Origin: Bacteroidales bacterium
GTDB lineage: Bacteria; Bacteroidota; Bacteroidia; Bacteroidales; UBA7960
Assembly (NCBI GenBank): GCA_003451785.1
Contig: DMJL01000284.1
Coordinates: 1-22,446 of the forward strand
DNA: 22,446 nucleotides
Reading direction: 5' to 3'
The position numbers and the translations under genes are program-made. Position 1 is the stretch's first letter; the number at the start of each line of letters is the position of its first letter. Below, piece after piece: positions 6,401 to 15,665 of this stretch. The notes beneath the pieces are model-generated. The model was not told where the DNA came from, ran no database searches, and saw only the letters and a program-made list of their open reading frames with translations.

Positions 6401-8230
6401 TCAGGTTAATTTTTTAAAAGGTTCATACTTCTTTCCACCGCCTGTGAAGCCGGCATTTTTATAAAATTCCACAAAAGTAAGACGGAGCGGATGCACAAAT
6501 GCGCCCAACCCCGACATGAAGAGGTTTATTGAGTGGCCAATCACCAAAATGATAATCATAATGATAATGCTCACCACCGGTATATCGCCACTCATTTGCA
6601 ATGCTATGCTATTGAACACAAAGCCTAAAATTGCACTGGAAATACTCAAGGCAAACAATCGAATATAGGAGAGCAAGTCGCCAAGAAGACCGGTAACCAT
6701 ATTGTAAGTATTCCAAATACCTGCACCTGTGTTTATCAATGGATTGCGACCCAAATTGTTGAGTGGCAAAATCAGAATTCCACTTATGGCCAATAGGATA
6801 TACAGCGCAATATTCATTTGCGCCATGGGCACGCCGGTAATCATACTAAAGCCATAGAGACCCAATCCGCCAAAGAGCAAAATTAGCCAACCTATTGTGC
6901 CTAAGGCAAACCCCCAGCCGAACTGTCGCACTTCGTTTACGGCTTTCAGAATCATACCAAACAGTATTTGAACTCCACCAAGCACCAATGCTAAGTAGAA
7001 CAACAACTGGTTGATATCCGTATCTCTTGCCTCAAACTGCAGCGCAAGGCTTCTATAACCAGGCAATCCGGTTTCGTAGAGTGGTATGCCAAACAATGTG
7101 CCTCCAATAATACCAAAGAAAATGGTTGATAAGCCAAGATAGAACACCAATCCCAGCATGTTGCGCATTTCTTTTGCAACCTTCTTCTTGAGCAGCAAGG
7201 CTGCCAATACCATGATTGCACCATAGCCGGCATCGCCAAGGCAGAATCCGAAAAAAATCATGTAGAAGGGAGCAAAGAATGGCGTAAGATCTAGCTCGCC
7301 ATACTTTGGCAGGGAATAGAATTCTATTAGTGGCTCAAACTTCTTGCTGAACGACTTGTTTTTCAACAAAATAGGCACTTTATCTTCTGGAGTAGGCCGT
7401 TCCTCTATATATAGGATTTTGCTTTGATCCAAAAAATCTATCAATTCGTTTTTTCGTTCCACCGGTACCCAACCTTCCAAAAACTTCACCATTCCGTCGG
7501 CTTCCGTTTCAGTATTGTGAATAGCATTTTTGAATTGGAAATCCTCGGTGAGTGCTTGATGATAATGCTTTAGTCTTTCAATGCCTGTTTGGGCAAGATG
7601 GTCAAAGCGTTCATTTATGGCATCAACATCCTTTTTTAGCAGGGTTTCGTAGTGGTATAGCTCAGAAACAGGCCTATCGGGAAGGCGCATTTCTTCCAAG
7701 TCCAAGGAGTTTGCGTCTCCTTCTTTAAGAAACATAGCCAAATAGCTAATGCCGGATTGTTGGGATATCAACGATAGAGGATATTCTTGCAACCAAGCCT
7801 CCTCAAGTTTTCGACTCGAAACCGAATACAATTTTACCACCACATCATTATTGCGCAACTTGGCAATGGTTTCGGGCGAGAAATCTCCCCAAAGCGCAGC
7901 ATAAGAAATCTCCTTCTTCAGAATGCTCAGCTGCTGTTGCTTGCTTTCCAATTCTTGCTGTAAAGATTCCACTTCTCGGAAAACTTCTTTACCATCCATG
8001 ATGGCTGCGAGCACTGTGGGAGAAGTTGGTAAATTTTCTAACCGCGTGGAAAGAAATCTAATGGCTCCATTCACTTTCTTTATTTGCTCGAGTTGCCCAT
8101 AAAGAGCGTCAGAGACTTCCTTTTGCTTCTCCACAAGGTGTGCAACACCTATGCCTCTTAGCTTTTCTAAGAAAGCCAAATAGTCGGCATGATACACCAA
8201 GAAGGAATATTTGGTCATTGGGGCTATCAT
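6401..8230 (-). CDS. ntpI: V-type ATPase subunit I (membrane stator)
   Basis: A 609-residue protein with the two-part plan of the a/I subunit. The N-terminal 310 residues are soluble and contain long coiled-coil stretches (about 75-110). The C-terminal half has about seven or eight membrane segments starting near 315 (FFAPFYMIFFGFCLGDAGYG). The essential stator arginine is probably Arg524 in SYIRLFALSI, which faces the glutamate of subunit K. The protein anchors the peripheral stalk and forms the ion half-channels. Its ATG overlaps the stop of subunit D as ATGA (8230-8227), showing translational coupling. Length and motifs are normal for the family. Confidence 0.93.
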   Translation of the reverse strand: MIAPMTKYSFLVYHADYLAFLEKLRGIGVAHLVEKQKEVSDALYGQLEQIKKVNGAIRFLSTRLENLPTSPTVLAAIMDGKEVFREVESLQQELESKQQQLSILKKEISYAALWGDFSPETIAKLRNNDVVVKLYSVSSRKLEEAWLQEYPLSLISQQSGISYLAMFLKEGDANSLDLEEMRLPDRPVSELYHYETLLKKDVDAINERFDHLAQTGIERLKHYHQALTEDFQFKNAIHNTETEADGMVKFLEGWVPVERKNELIDFLDQSKILYIEERPTPEDKVPILLKNKSFSKKFEPLIEFYSLPKYGELDLTPFFAPFYMIFFGFCLGDAGYGAIMVLAALLLKKKVAKEMRNMLGLVFYLGLSTIFFGIIGGTLFGIPLYETGLPGYRSLALQFEARDTDINQLLFYLALVLGGVQILFGMILKAVNEVRQFGWGFALGTIGWLILLFGGLGLYGFSMITGVPMAQMNIALYILLAISGILILPLNNLGRNPLINTGAGIWNTYNMVTGLLGDLLSYIRLFALSISSAILGFVFNSIALQMSGDIPVVSIIIMIIILVIGHSINLFMSGLGAFVHPLRLTFVEFYKNAGFTGGGKKYEPFKKLT

Positions 8231-8829
8231 AGGCTTGCCTCCATTTCCTGTATTCGTGTTTTCACAATCTTCTGTCCTGCTTTCGATAGGTTTTCTTCAT
8301 CCTCCAAGTATCGTTTTATCTTGAGTATGGCCGTCTGAAAACCCGGAATCTGGACTTTTTCGTATAGATTCACCTTTTGGGTGGTCTTGCGTCGAGCAGT
8401 GTCGAGCATTTGCATCTTGTGGTAAAAAACTTCTCGCTCTATGGCAGTGTTGGCAAGCTCCTTCACTATGGCAATACCATCTAAATACCACGAAGGATTG
8501 TTGAACAGACTGAATTCTTTCACAGAGAACACTACTCGCTCTAATACAGGAGTTTTAACCCCGGCGATCTTTTTTACCGACAATTCAACATCGTCAATGG
8601 CTACAAGATTATTATCAAACTCATCCCAAAGCTCCAAGGCTTTTTGATAAGCCAGCAATTTCTCCTGCACCAACTGGTCGTATTCTTCAGCAGTGGTTTT
8701 GGCTTTTTTCACCTCCACGCGCAAAGCGGCCTCCTTATTCTTAAGTGTAGGCAAGGCCCGCTCGCGTATCTTCAATTGCTTGTTGATATGCTGAAGCTCT
8801 GTTTTGTTGTATTGGAATTTGATGGCCAT
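8227..8829 (-). CDS. ntpD: V-type ATPase subunit D (central stalk)
   Basis: A 200-residue protein, nearly all helical, with long N- and C-terminal coiled-coil arms. It has the family opening (FQYNKTELQHINKQLKIRER) and a central region near 60-130 that would form the short globular tip. Subunit D is the rotating shaft inside the A3B3 head, which passes torque to the membrane ring. It begins one base after the stop of subunit B and overlaps subunit I by four bases. No separate subunit F gene is seen nearby, so D may act alone or with an unlinked partner. Confidence 0.92.
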   Translation of the reverse strand: MAIKFQYNKTELQHINKQLKIRERALPTLKNKEAALRVEVKKAKTTAEEYDQLVQEKLLAYQKALELWDEFDNNLVAIDDVELSVKKIAGVKTPVLERVVFSVKEFSLFNNPSWYLDGIAIVKELANTAIEREVFYHKMQMLDTARRKTTQKVNLYEKVQIPGFQTAILKIKRYLEDEENLSKAGQKIVKTRIQEMEASL

Positions 8830-8830
8830 A

Positions 8831-10156
8831 TTAGCTTTGGTTCCAGTATTTTTCTATAAATTCCTGACGGATTCCCACTTCGGCGGGAGAGAAATACTTG
8901 CGAAACAGACTGTAGGCTGTTTCCAACATTGTATCTACATCAATGTTTACATCAATTGCCAGCAGCTTCTCACTGTATTCCTTTGCAAAATCCAGTGTAC
9001 GCTCGTCATAATTTGTAAGGTCAAATCCATTTTCGAGTTTGGTTTTGGCGTTTGCAGCGTCGGCATACAATCGCACAGCCGCATTCATCACCTGGGGGTG
9101 ATCTTGCCGGGTTTTCTTACCAATTACCAACTGCTTCAACCTCGACAGGCTTCTGAATGGATCAACAATTACCTTGCCCACATCCGTGTCTTTTCTAAGA
9201 AACAACTGGCCTTCGGTAATATATCCCGTGTTGTCGGGAATAGCGTGGGTTATATCGCCACCAGAAAGGGTGGTAACTGCAATAATGGTTATAGAGCCTC
9301 CATCAGGAAACTGAACAGCTTTTTCGTAGAGTCGAGCCAAATCAGAATACAGCGAGCCTGGCATACTATCTTTTGATGGAATCTGATCCATACGGTTCGA
9401 CACAATGCTGAGTGCATCGGCATAGAGGGTCATATCGGTAAGCAGAACAAGTACCTTTTGGTGTTTTTCCACAGCAAAATATTCTGCTGCGGTGAGTGCC
9501 ATGTCTGGCACCAGCAATCGCTCCACAGGCGGGTTTTCGGTGGTGTTAATAAATCCCACGATACGGTCCAAAGCACCTGCATTGTCGAAAATCTGCTTGA
9601 AATATAGGTAATCGTCGTTGGTTAATCCAATACCGGCAAGGATAATTTTGTCGGCTTTTGCCCTGAGCGCCACCATAGCCATTACTTGATTGAAAGGCTG
9701 GTCGGGGTCGGCAAAGAAGGGTATTTTTTGTCCTGTAACCAAGGAGTTGTTTAGGTCAATTCCGGCTATACCGGTTGCAATAAGCTCCGATGGCTGTTTG
9801 CGTCTTACGGGGTTCACACTGGGACCACCAATCTCTCTCTCCTGCCCCATCACCTGGCCTCCATCAAGTGGCTCGCCATAAGCGTTGAAGAAGCGGCCTG
9901 CAAGCTCATCGCTTACTTTCAGAGTGGGTGCTTTTCCGGTAAAAATCACTTCGGCGTTGGTGGCAATACCTTCGGTGCCTGCAAACACTTGCAAGGTTAC
10001 CATATCGCCCATGATTTTTACAACTTGTGCCAATCTGCCATCAACAATGGCAAGCTCTTCGTAACCTATACCTGTTGCATAAAGCGAAACAGTGGCTTTG
10101 GTTAATTGAAACAGCTTGGTATAAACACGCTGAAATGCTTTTGAATTCTTTTCCAT
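8831..10156 (-). CDS. ntpB: V-type ATPase subunit B (non-catalytic)
   Basis: A 441-residue member of the non-catalytic B subunit family. It has the beta-barrel N-terminus (about 15-80) and a RecA-like core. The Walker A site is replaced by PFFADPDQPFNQV (147-159), which has no GKT, as expected for B. The SLSRL motif contains Arg339, the likely arginine finger that completes the active site of subunit A. It assembles with A into the A3B3 hexamer. Its ATG shares one base with the stop of subunit A (TAATG), implying coupled translation in equal amounts. Length is normal for bacterial B subunits. Confidence 0.95.
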   Translation of the reverse strand: MEKNSKAFQRVYTKLFQLTKATVSLYATGIGYEELAIVDGRLAQVVKIMGDMVTLQVFAGTEGIATNAEVIFTGKAPTLKVSDELAGRFFNAYGEPLDGGQVMGQEREIGGPSVNPVRRKQPSELIATGIAGIDLNNSLVTGQKIPFFADPDQPFNQVMAMVALRAKADKIILAGIGLTNDDYLYFKQIFDNAGALDRIVGFINTTENPPVERLLVPDMALTAAEYFAVEKHQKVLVLLTDMTLYADALSIVSNRMDQIPSKDSMPGSLYSDLARLYEKAVQFPDGGSITIIAVTTLSGGDITHAIPDNTGYITEGQLFLRKDTDVGKVIVDPFRSLSRLKQLVIGKKTRQDHPQVMNAAVRLYADAANAKTKLENGFDLTNYDERTLDFAKEYSEKLLAIDVNIDVDTMLETAYSLFRKYFSPAEVGIRQEFIEKYWNQS

Positions 10157-11913
10157 TAGGCAATTTTCCTTTCCTGGATTATGTTGTCAAGTTCGTTTTC
10201 ATATTTCACAAAATTGTCCGATTCAAATTCGGCATAGTTCATTTGCTTGAACTGGTTGATAACCCTTTTGAAGTATGGGTTTACCTCTTCAAACGAGTCG
10301 AACTGAAAATCGGTATTGCAAACCCATAGTACCTTCTCGAGCATATAGTGTTGGCGATTGAGCCTCGATGAGCTGTCTATTTTATCGAAAGCATCTTGTT
10401 GCAAAATTACAAAGTCAATTAGCTCCGCTTTCCAATACTTCAAGTGGTAATTCAATGGCACACCATCGTCGCCAAGGATATTTATTTGCTCGTGGGCTTC
10501 TTTTCCGCGAAGCAGAATATCTTTAGCCTCAAACACATTTGCTGTCCAATTTGGGGCTACGGTCTTATTGAGATACTCAGCAATTTCAGGATATTCCAAG
10601 TATTTTGAGTAGCTATCTATGGGGTCAATTGCCGGGTATCGTTTGCTATCAGCGCGGGCTTGCGAAAGCGCATAAAAACACCTTGCCGCCTTCTTTGTTG
10701 ACTCTGTAACAGGCTCTTTTAGGTTTCCACCTGCTGGCGAAACCGTACCGATAAAGGTGATGGAACCGGTTTGTCCGTTGTTGAGATATACAAACCCTGC
10801 CCTGGAGTAGAAGTTTGAAATGATAGCCGGAAGATCCATGGGGAATCCGTCGGGACCGGGAAGTTCTTCCATTCGGTTCGACATTTCGCGCAATGCTTGT
10901 GCCCAACGAGAAGTAGAGTCGGCCAATAGCAATACCTTTAAACCCATAGAACGATAGTATTCCGCAAGGGTCATGGCTGTATAAACCGAAGCTTCGCGGG
11001 CAGCTACGGGCATATTCGATGTATTGGCAATAATTGTAGTTCGTTCCATGAGCTTGCGACCACTGCGGGGATCGTCGAGATGCGGAAACTCTGTGAAGAT
11101 TTCAACAACCTCATTTGCCCTTTCACCGCAGGCTGCAATTATCACCAGATCAGCTTCAGCATTCTTGGAGATATTGTGCTGCAAAACCGTTTTTCCTGAG
11201 CCAAATGGCCCCGGAATGAATCCGGTGCCGCCTTCTGCCAATGGATTCAGCGTATCCATTACCCTAATGCCCGTTTCCATAATCTTGAAGGGGCGGGGCT
11301 TGTCTTTGTAAGTTCTAATGGGGATTTTTACAGGCCATTTCTGCGACATGGTTATGGGATACTCCGTTCCGTCTTTGTCCTTTACCACAGCAATGGTGTC
11401 AACCACTGTAAATTCGCCACCTTCCTTAATGCTAACTAAAGTATATTCGCCGGTCATCTTGAAAGGAAGCATGATTTTATGCGAAATCCAATTTTCCTTC
11501 ACTTCACCCAACCAGCTACCTGCCGAAACCTTATCTCCAACTTTCGCCAAAGGTGTAAATGCAAAAAGCTTGTCGTTATCTAATGGCGCAGTATAATCAC
11601 CCTTTCTCAGAAACACGCCTTCCATCTTGTCTAAGTCGTTCTGCAAACCATCGTAATTCTTGGAAAGCAGCCCCGGACCTAATGTTACCTCAAGCATGTG
11701 ATCAACAAATTCTACGGGAGAGCCTACGCGCAACCCCCGTGTGCTTTCAAAAACCTGTACATAGGCTTTCTTGCCCAATATCTTGATTACTTCGGCCATT
11801 AGCTTTGCATCGCTATGCTCTATAAAGCATATCTCGTTTTGGGATACTCTCCCTTCAACTTCCACAATTACAAGGTTCGAAATAATTCCGGTTACTTTAC
11901 CGATTGTCCTCAT
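10156..11913 (-). CDS. ntpA: V-type ATPase subunit A (catalytic)
   Basis: A 585-residue catalytic subunit. It has an N-terminal beta barrel (1-70), the bulge domain special to V-type A subunits (about 110-190), and a RecA core with the P-loop GPFGSGKT at 235-242 (Lys241, Thr242). The catalytic Glu264 lies in ACGERANE, and LLLADSTSRW (about 328-337) is the Walker B strand region. The C-terminal helical bundle ends near 585. It hydrolyses or makes ATP depending on the ion gradient. It follows the DUF2764 gene by 13 bp and overlaps subunit B by one base. Everything needed for activity appears intact. Confidence 0.96.
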   Translation of the reverse strand: MRTIGKVTGIISNLVIVEVEGRVSQNEICFIEHSDAKLMAEVIKILGKKAYVQVFESTRGLRVGSPVEFVDHMLEVTLGPGLLSKNYDGLQNDLDKMEGVFLRKGDYTAPLDNDKLFAFTPLAKVGDKVSAGSWLGEVKENWISHKIMLPFKMTGEYTLVSIKEGGEFTVVDTIAVVKDKDGTEYPITMSQKWPVKIPIRTYKDKPRPFKIMETGIRVMDTLNPLAEGGTGFIPGPFGSGKTVLQHNISKNAEADLVIIAACGERANEVVEIFTEFPHLDDPRSGRKLMERTTIIANTSNMPVAAREASVYTAMTLAEYYRSMGLKVLLLADSTSRWAQALREMSNRMEELPGPDGFPMDLPAIISNFYSRAGFVYLNNGQTGSITFIGTVSPAGGNLKEPVTESTKKAARCFYALSQARADSKRYPAIDPIDSYSKYLEYPEIAEYLNKTVAPNWTANVFEAKDILLRGKEAHEQINILGDDGVPLNYHLKYWKAELIDFVILQQDAFDKIDSSSRLNRQHYMLEKVLWVCNTDFQFDSFEEVNPYFKRVINQFKQMNYAEFESDNFVKYENELDNIIQERKIA

Positions 11914-11926
11914 ATATCAATAAGTT

Positions 11927-12760
11927 TTATTTTTTCGTAAATGTTTCGGGTAGTGTATAAGTTGCTTGCAGCTCCTTCAGGAGTTTTTTAAACAGTTCGT
12001 TTCCATGATCCTTGTCAATTCCCAGCCAACGATCCACCAAGCCCAGTTTTATGGTAAAACTGATTACCTTTTCGATGGTAAAGTATTCAAAAAAGGAAAC
12101 ATCGTCTAAGTAATTCCACCTTAGGGTGTCTATTGCTTTTTCCCTTTCTTGCACATTTTCGTTTCGACTAATATTGGCAAGTTCGTCAAAATAAGATAAC
12201 TCTCCCGATAGTCCAAAATCTCTGGCATGGCTTTTTCTAATGGCTGCAGCCGATTCGCTACTGCCAATTATTTGCCGCTCATACGGCAGATTGTATTTGC
12301 GCGAAAGCAAAGCAGTGAGAATGTTTCTCACATTCAGCTCAAATGAGAACCATTGGTTAAGAAATGGATTTCCGCTTTGGGTTGCAAAATCGAAAAACAA
12401 GGTGGTGATTTCATTTTCGAGGCTCAACTCGGGCAATAAAGGAGTTTTTGCATTGAAGGCTGTTATGAACTGCATCATGTATTCGGGCAAATCATGTGGC
12501 TCTTTCAAGTTGTCTTCGAGCCTCTCTAAGGAGTAATTGCCTTTAGAATTGAATGGTTTGCCAGTCTTTTGCAGCAAGTTGAGCAAGTTGTGGTTGTCGA
12601 ATGGCAAAAACAAAAACTCAACCAAGCAGTAGTCTTTGGGATGCAACTCCCTTTCCAATTCGGTGCGGAATGCCAATTGCGAAAACTGAAGCTTATGGAT
12701 ATCAAGACTTATATCTTGCAGCCCGGCCACCAAACAATAATAATTGCGCTTTATTTGCAT
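11927..12760 (-). CDS. DUF2764 protein, probable V-ATPase stalk subunit
   Basis: A 277-residue soluble, mostly helical protein opening NYYCLVAGLQDISLD, the hallmark start of the DUF2764 family. It lies between subunits E and A, where Bacteroidota and chlamydial V-ATPase operons carry a gene of this kind. No subunit C, F or G/H gene is present. Because the position is that of the missing C/d-type subunit, which joins the central stalk to the ring, a similar role is a fair guess, but this is inference from context. It starts 44 bp after subunit E ends. No membrane segment or signal peptide is seen. Confidence 0.85.
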   Translation of the reverse strand: MQIKRNYYCLVAGLQDISLDIHKLQFSQLAFRTELERELHPKDYCLVEFLFLPFDNHNLLNLLQKTGKPFNSKGNYSLERLEDNLKEPHDLPEYMMQFITAFNAKTPLLPELSLENEITTLFFDFATQSGNPFLNQWFSFELNVRNILTALLSRKYNLPYERQIIGSSESAAAIRKSHARDFGLSGELSYFDELANISRNENVQEREKAIDTLRWNYLDDVSFFEYFTIEKVISFTIKLGLVDRWLGIDKDHGNELFKKLLKELQATYTLPETFTKK

Positions 12761-12804
12761 GTAGTATAATTTTTGCCAAAATCGGCATGCCTATAAACTC
12801 AGTA

Positions 12805-13422
12805 CTATTTCTCGCCAAACAACAACTCTACAAGCATCGGACGAAGGTAGGAGATAAAGAAGTTGTCGAAATCTTCATCGCTAAACGACACTAGGTAGCC
12901 GCCATCTTTTGGACCAATCTTAAAGCCATTTTTCATACGCTCCGACCAGGTTACCTGCAAGCCTTTGTCGAAATACGCTTGTACCTTTTGTTTCAAAAAG
13001 CTTTGGAATTCATTTTCCTTGCTTTTAGGAAGCAGCAATTGCAAATCTACTGTATCAGACTCATTTGGCTTCCAGTTTTGCACTACAGCAAGAATTAATT
13101 CCTGCACAAACTGCTGGTCGGCAAATGCAGATTTTGTATGTGTGCTAAGTGTTTCCCGCTCCAAAAGCCCAACCACCTTTTGCTTCAGGTCAGAAATAGA
13201 CTGGCGACCGGCAAGTTGAAGCTCGTTGATAGAATTTTTCTTGAGCAACGAAGCATTCTTATCTGCATCCTGCATGATCTTTTCAGCTTGTCGTTTGGTT
13301 TGATTGATAATGTCTTGTGCCTTTTGATGAGCTTCAGCTAATAATTTATCCGCCTCCGCTTGTGCTTTTTCTACGCCTTCTTTGTAAATTTTTTCGGTTA
13401 ATTCCTGAAGTTTAGTTTGCAT
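12805..13422 (-). CDS. ntpE: V-type ATPase subunit E (peripheral stalk)
   Basis: A 205-residue protein starting MQTKLQELTEKIYKEGVEKA. The first 105 residues form a long charged coiled coil rich in Ala, Glu, Lys and Gln (AEADKLLAEAHQKAQ), and the C-terminal 90 residues form a small globular domain. This is the plan of subunit E, which makes the peripheral stalk that holds the A3B3 head still. The frame is open for 38 further codons to 13536, but those residues are Cys- and aromatic-rich and unlike the family, so the ATG at 13422 was chosen. It is the first gene of the operon. Confidence 0.88.
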   Translation of the reverse strand: MQTKLQELTEKIYKEGVEKAQAEADKLLAEAHQKAQDIINQTKRQAEKIMQDADKNASLLKKNSINELQLAGRQSISDLKQKVVGLLERETLSTHTKSAFADQQFVQELILAVVQNWKPNESDTVDLQLLLPKSKENEFQSFLKQKVQAYFDKGLQVTWSERMKNGFKIGPKDGGYLVSFSDEDFDNFFISYLRPMLVELLFGEK

Positions 13423-13533
13423 ATCATATTGATTTTTATAACCTTTAATAATTTTGCGAATGTAACAAAAGTAACAAAGCATCCAAACAATTCTGCCCGG
13501 AAATTTCTTTTCCTTTCTTTTATTTTCGAGTTG

Positions 13534-13541
13534 CAAATGTA
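13534..13541 (-). promoter_or_regulatory. Bacteroidota -7 box (TACATTTG) for V-ATPase operon
   Basis: The minus strand reads TACATTTG, matching TAnnTTTG, and would give a leader of about 105 bases before subunit E. The inverted repeat at 13552-13569 lies over the spacer upstream of it. Confidence 0.45.
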
Positions 13542-13551
13542 TAAAAACTCC

Positions 13552-13569
13552 TTGTTAAAAAATTAACAA
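13552..13569. repeat. Inverted repeat before V-ATPase promoter
   Basis: TTGTTAA and TTAACAA are perfect arms of seven bases around an AAAA centre. It lies 11 bp upstream of the proposed -7 box, so it could be a repressor or activator site. It is AT-rich enough that chance is possible. Confidence 0.35.
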
Positions 13570-13963
13570 TTAAAAAAGATTTTGGAAATTTCTTGCCCAA
13601 GAAAAAGCGAATTCGCAACCAATAGCTCGCATTAAAAGGCAGAACTTCCAGTTTTTTGTGCTCTTTTTTTGAAGTGAGCTATTAAAAATCCATGGATAAA
13701 AAATCTTATTCCCCGAATTTTTACTACATAAATATATGAATCGATAGTTAAAATTCAATTTTTCCAATCCTAATTATTTACTTAATTGGTCTCCATTTTT
13801 TAAAATAAAATTTGCTTGTGAGAAAAAAAAAGTAAAACTTTGAGTGGGCACTAAAACAAGAACTATTGGTTTGTTTGGGGCTTGAAATTTCAATAGGTGA
13901 TTTTAATGTGCTGTATCTATTAGTTTTTTGAAAAGTATCGTTGTTATCTAAATAATTTATCTA
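13570..13963. other. AT-rich intergenic stretch, no gene seen
   Basis: This gap separates the divergent V-ATPase operon and outer-membrane barrel gene. The 65-codon minus frame at 13570-13767 has no family look or promoter. No exact TAnnTTTG box was found before the gene at 13964. Confidence 0.5.
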
Positions 13964-14716
13964 ATGAGTAAAATAATTTGTGTTTTAATTGTTCATTTAC
14001 TGATTTATGCTTTCCCATCAATTGGTAGTGCAAACTTAAATTGTGAAAATCTCAGACCCCGAAACCGATCCCGAGACCAAAGGAATACGCAATGGAATCA
14101 GCCATCGACAATTTGGGACTTTGGGGTTTCTTTTGGCACATCCCATTCGTTAACCGATATTGGTGGCACAGGAATAAGTGCACAGTTTTCGTTTTTCGAC
14201 GCACAACCTACAGCTACAAGCTTTCAAGGTGGAGGTTTTATTAGAAGTAGGTTGGGAGATCTGATTGCCTTAGAAACTACTTTGATTTTTGCCAGAATTG
14301 GGGCAGCCGATTCACTTTCTCCACCCAATTCGGGGAGATTTCCAAGAGGCTATCACTTTCAAAACAATCTATTGGAGATGTCTTTGCAAGCAAATTTGTA
14401 TCTGCCTAAGAGCATTCTCAATATCCCTCCCGAAATTTATGTATTTTCAGGTATAGGTTTCTTATTGCATGCACCACAACTCAAAAACTGGATTGACGAC
14501 ATTCTACCAGTTGATGATGTAAGAAGTCCACAGCCTGTTATTCCGATAGGTTTTGGCATTCATTATACGAATAATTTAAACATGATATTTGGATTCCGCA
14601 CAGGATTTAGATTAACCTTTTCTGACACCATAGATGGTTATGACGCAATTCACGGAAAAAATGATGATAGCTATTTGTTCAACTCATTTTCCATCGGATA
14701 CCGAATAGGCAACTGA
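13964..14716 (+). CDS. Predicted outer-membrane beta-barrel protein
   Basis: A 250-residue protein with a Sec signal peptide (hydrophobic 4-16, probable cut after Ala23 in IGSA). The rest is a run of alternating amphipathic strands, for example IWDFGVSFGTSHSLTDIGG, LIALETTLIFARIGA and LNMIFGFRTGFRLTFSD. It ends in a strand SFSIGYRIGN. The pattern fits an eight- or ten-stranded outer-membrane barrel such as the PorT/OmpX-like or DUF6089 proteins common in Bacteroidota, but the exact family is not certain. It is transcribed divergently from the V-ATPase operon and stands apart from the YceI gene downstream. The role may be structural or in transport. Confidence 0.65.
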   Translation: MSKIICVLIVHLLIYAFPSIGSANLNCENLRPRNRSRDQRNTQWNQPSTIWDFGVSFGTSHSLTDIGGTGISAQFSFFDAQPTATSFQGGGFIRSRLGDLIALETTLIFARIGAADSLSPPNSGRFPRGYHFQNNLLEMSLQANLYLPKSILNIPPEIYVFSGIGFLLHAPQLKNWIDDILPVDDVRSPQPVIPIGFGIHYTNNLNMIFGFRTGFRLTFSDTIDGYDAIHGKNDDSYLFNSFSIGYRIGN

Positions 14717-14942
14717 TTTTGCGAGTTGGAACTACTATAATATTGCCTGTAACTATTAGACCAACCTTTGTGTAAACTTGTATTTTCCATCAGAAAATTG
14801 CAAGCCAATTCAAACCATTAGCTTATAGCGAAAAGTTTAATTTAGATTTTACAATCTTTCATTGAACAATTTTGCAAATATGTAGTTAATGATGTTGTTT
14901 AAATCAAAATGCATCTAATTAAACTTTTAACTTTTTACAGCT

Positions 14943-15611
14943 ATGAATAAAACAAGAAACTTTGTTTTGATTATTTTATCAGTTTTTGCAATTGCGGCAT
15001 GTGCGCCTCGTCAGGCAAATGTTGCCGAACTCATTGCGCAAATTGAAGCAGGCGAAATCCCAGCCGATGTTACCCGCGCTACAATTGACCCCGCTACAAG
15101 CAACATAGAATGGCTTGGACAGAAAATTACCGGCGATGGCCATTATGGTACCATTAATGTGAAATCCGGTGAATTCTTTGTGTTCGACGGAAATATTTTG
15201 GGCGGAAATGTAATTGTGGACATGACCACTATCAAAGTAGTGGATATTACCGATTCGGTTCCAGCAGCAGGACTTAGAGGTCACTTGGAGTCTGACGACT
15301 TCTTCAGCGTTGCATCGTTCCCCGAAGCCCAAATCCAAATGGTAAGAGTAGAACCGATTGAAGGTGCAGCAGCCGATGCCCCCAACTACAAAATTACAGG
15401 AAACCTTACCATTAAAGGAATTACGCATGGTATTGTTTTTGACGCTCGTCTTGACCATACCGAAGGTACTATAGCTGGATTTGCGGACTTTTCGTTTGAC
15501 AGGGCTAAGTTTGATGTAAGGTTTGCTTCGGGCAGCTTTTTTGAAAACTTAGGCGACAATCTTATCAACGACAATATCAATCTAAAAATTAGATTGGCAG
15601 CAAGCTACTAA
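14943..15611 (+). CDS. YceI-family lipoprotein
   Basis: A 222-residue protein with a lipoprotein signal whose lipobox ends IAAC (Cys20). From about residue 45 it has the YceI lipocalin-like domain: ATIDPATSNIEWLGQKITGD at the start, then GHYGTINVKSGEFFVFDGNI, the HLESDDFFSVASFPEAQ motif typical of the family, and KITGNLTIKGITHGIVFDA. YceI proteins bind isoprenoid or other long hydrophobic chains in the periplasm. The lipid anchor places this one on a membrane surface. It is a single-gene transcript closed by the strong terminator at 15631. The ligand is unknown. Confidence 0.9.
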   Translation: MNKTRNFVLIILSVFAIAACAPRQANVAELIAQIEAGEIPADVTRATIDPATSNIEWLGQKITGDGHYGTINVKSGEFFVFDGNILGGNVIVDMTTIKVVDITDSVPAAGLRGHLESDDFFSVASFPEAQIQMVRVEPIEGAAADAPNYKITGNLTIKGITHGIVFDARLDHTEGTIAGFADFSFDRAKFDVRFASGSFFENLGDNLINDNINLKIRLAASY

Positions 15612-15630
15612 GATTCTTAGCCAACAATGT

Positions 15631-15665
15631 AAAAGCCCGATTGATTTTATCAGTCGGGCTTTTTT
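15631..15665 (+). terminator. Strong intrinsic terminator after YceI gene
   Basis: A 15-bp stem (15631-15645 with 15649-15663), containing one G-T pair and a TTT loop, runs straight into a run of Ts on the plus strand. It begins 19 bp after the YceI stop. Confidence 0.9.

Noticed and set aside
13423..13536. A 38-codon in-frame extension of V-ATPase subunit E
   Set aside because: The extra residues are rich in Cys, Tyr and basic residues, unlike the family, and would cover the proposed promoter region.
13570..13767. A 65-codon minus-strand frame upstream of the V-ATPase operon
   Set aside because: Low-complexity, AT-driven sequence without a recognisable domain.
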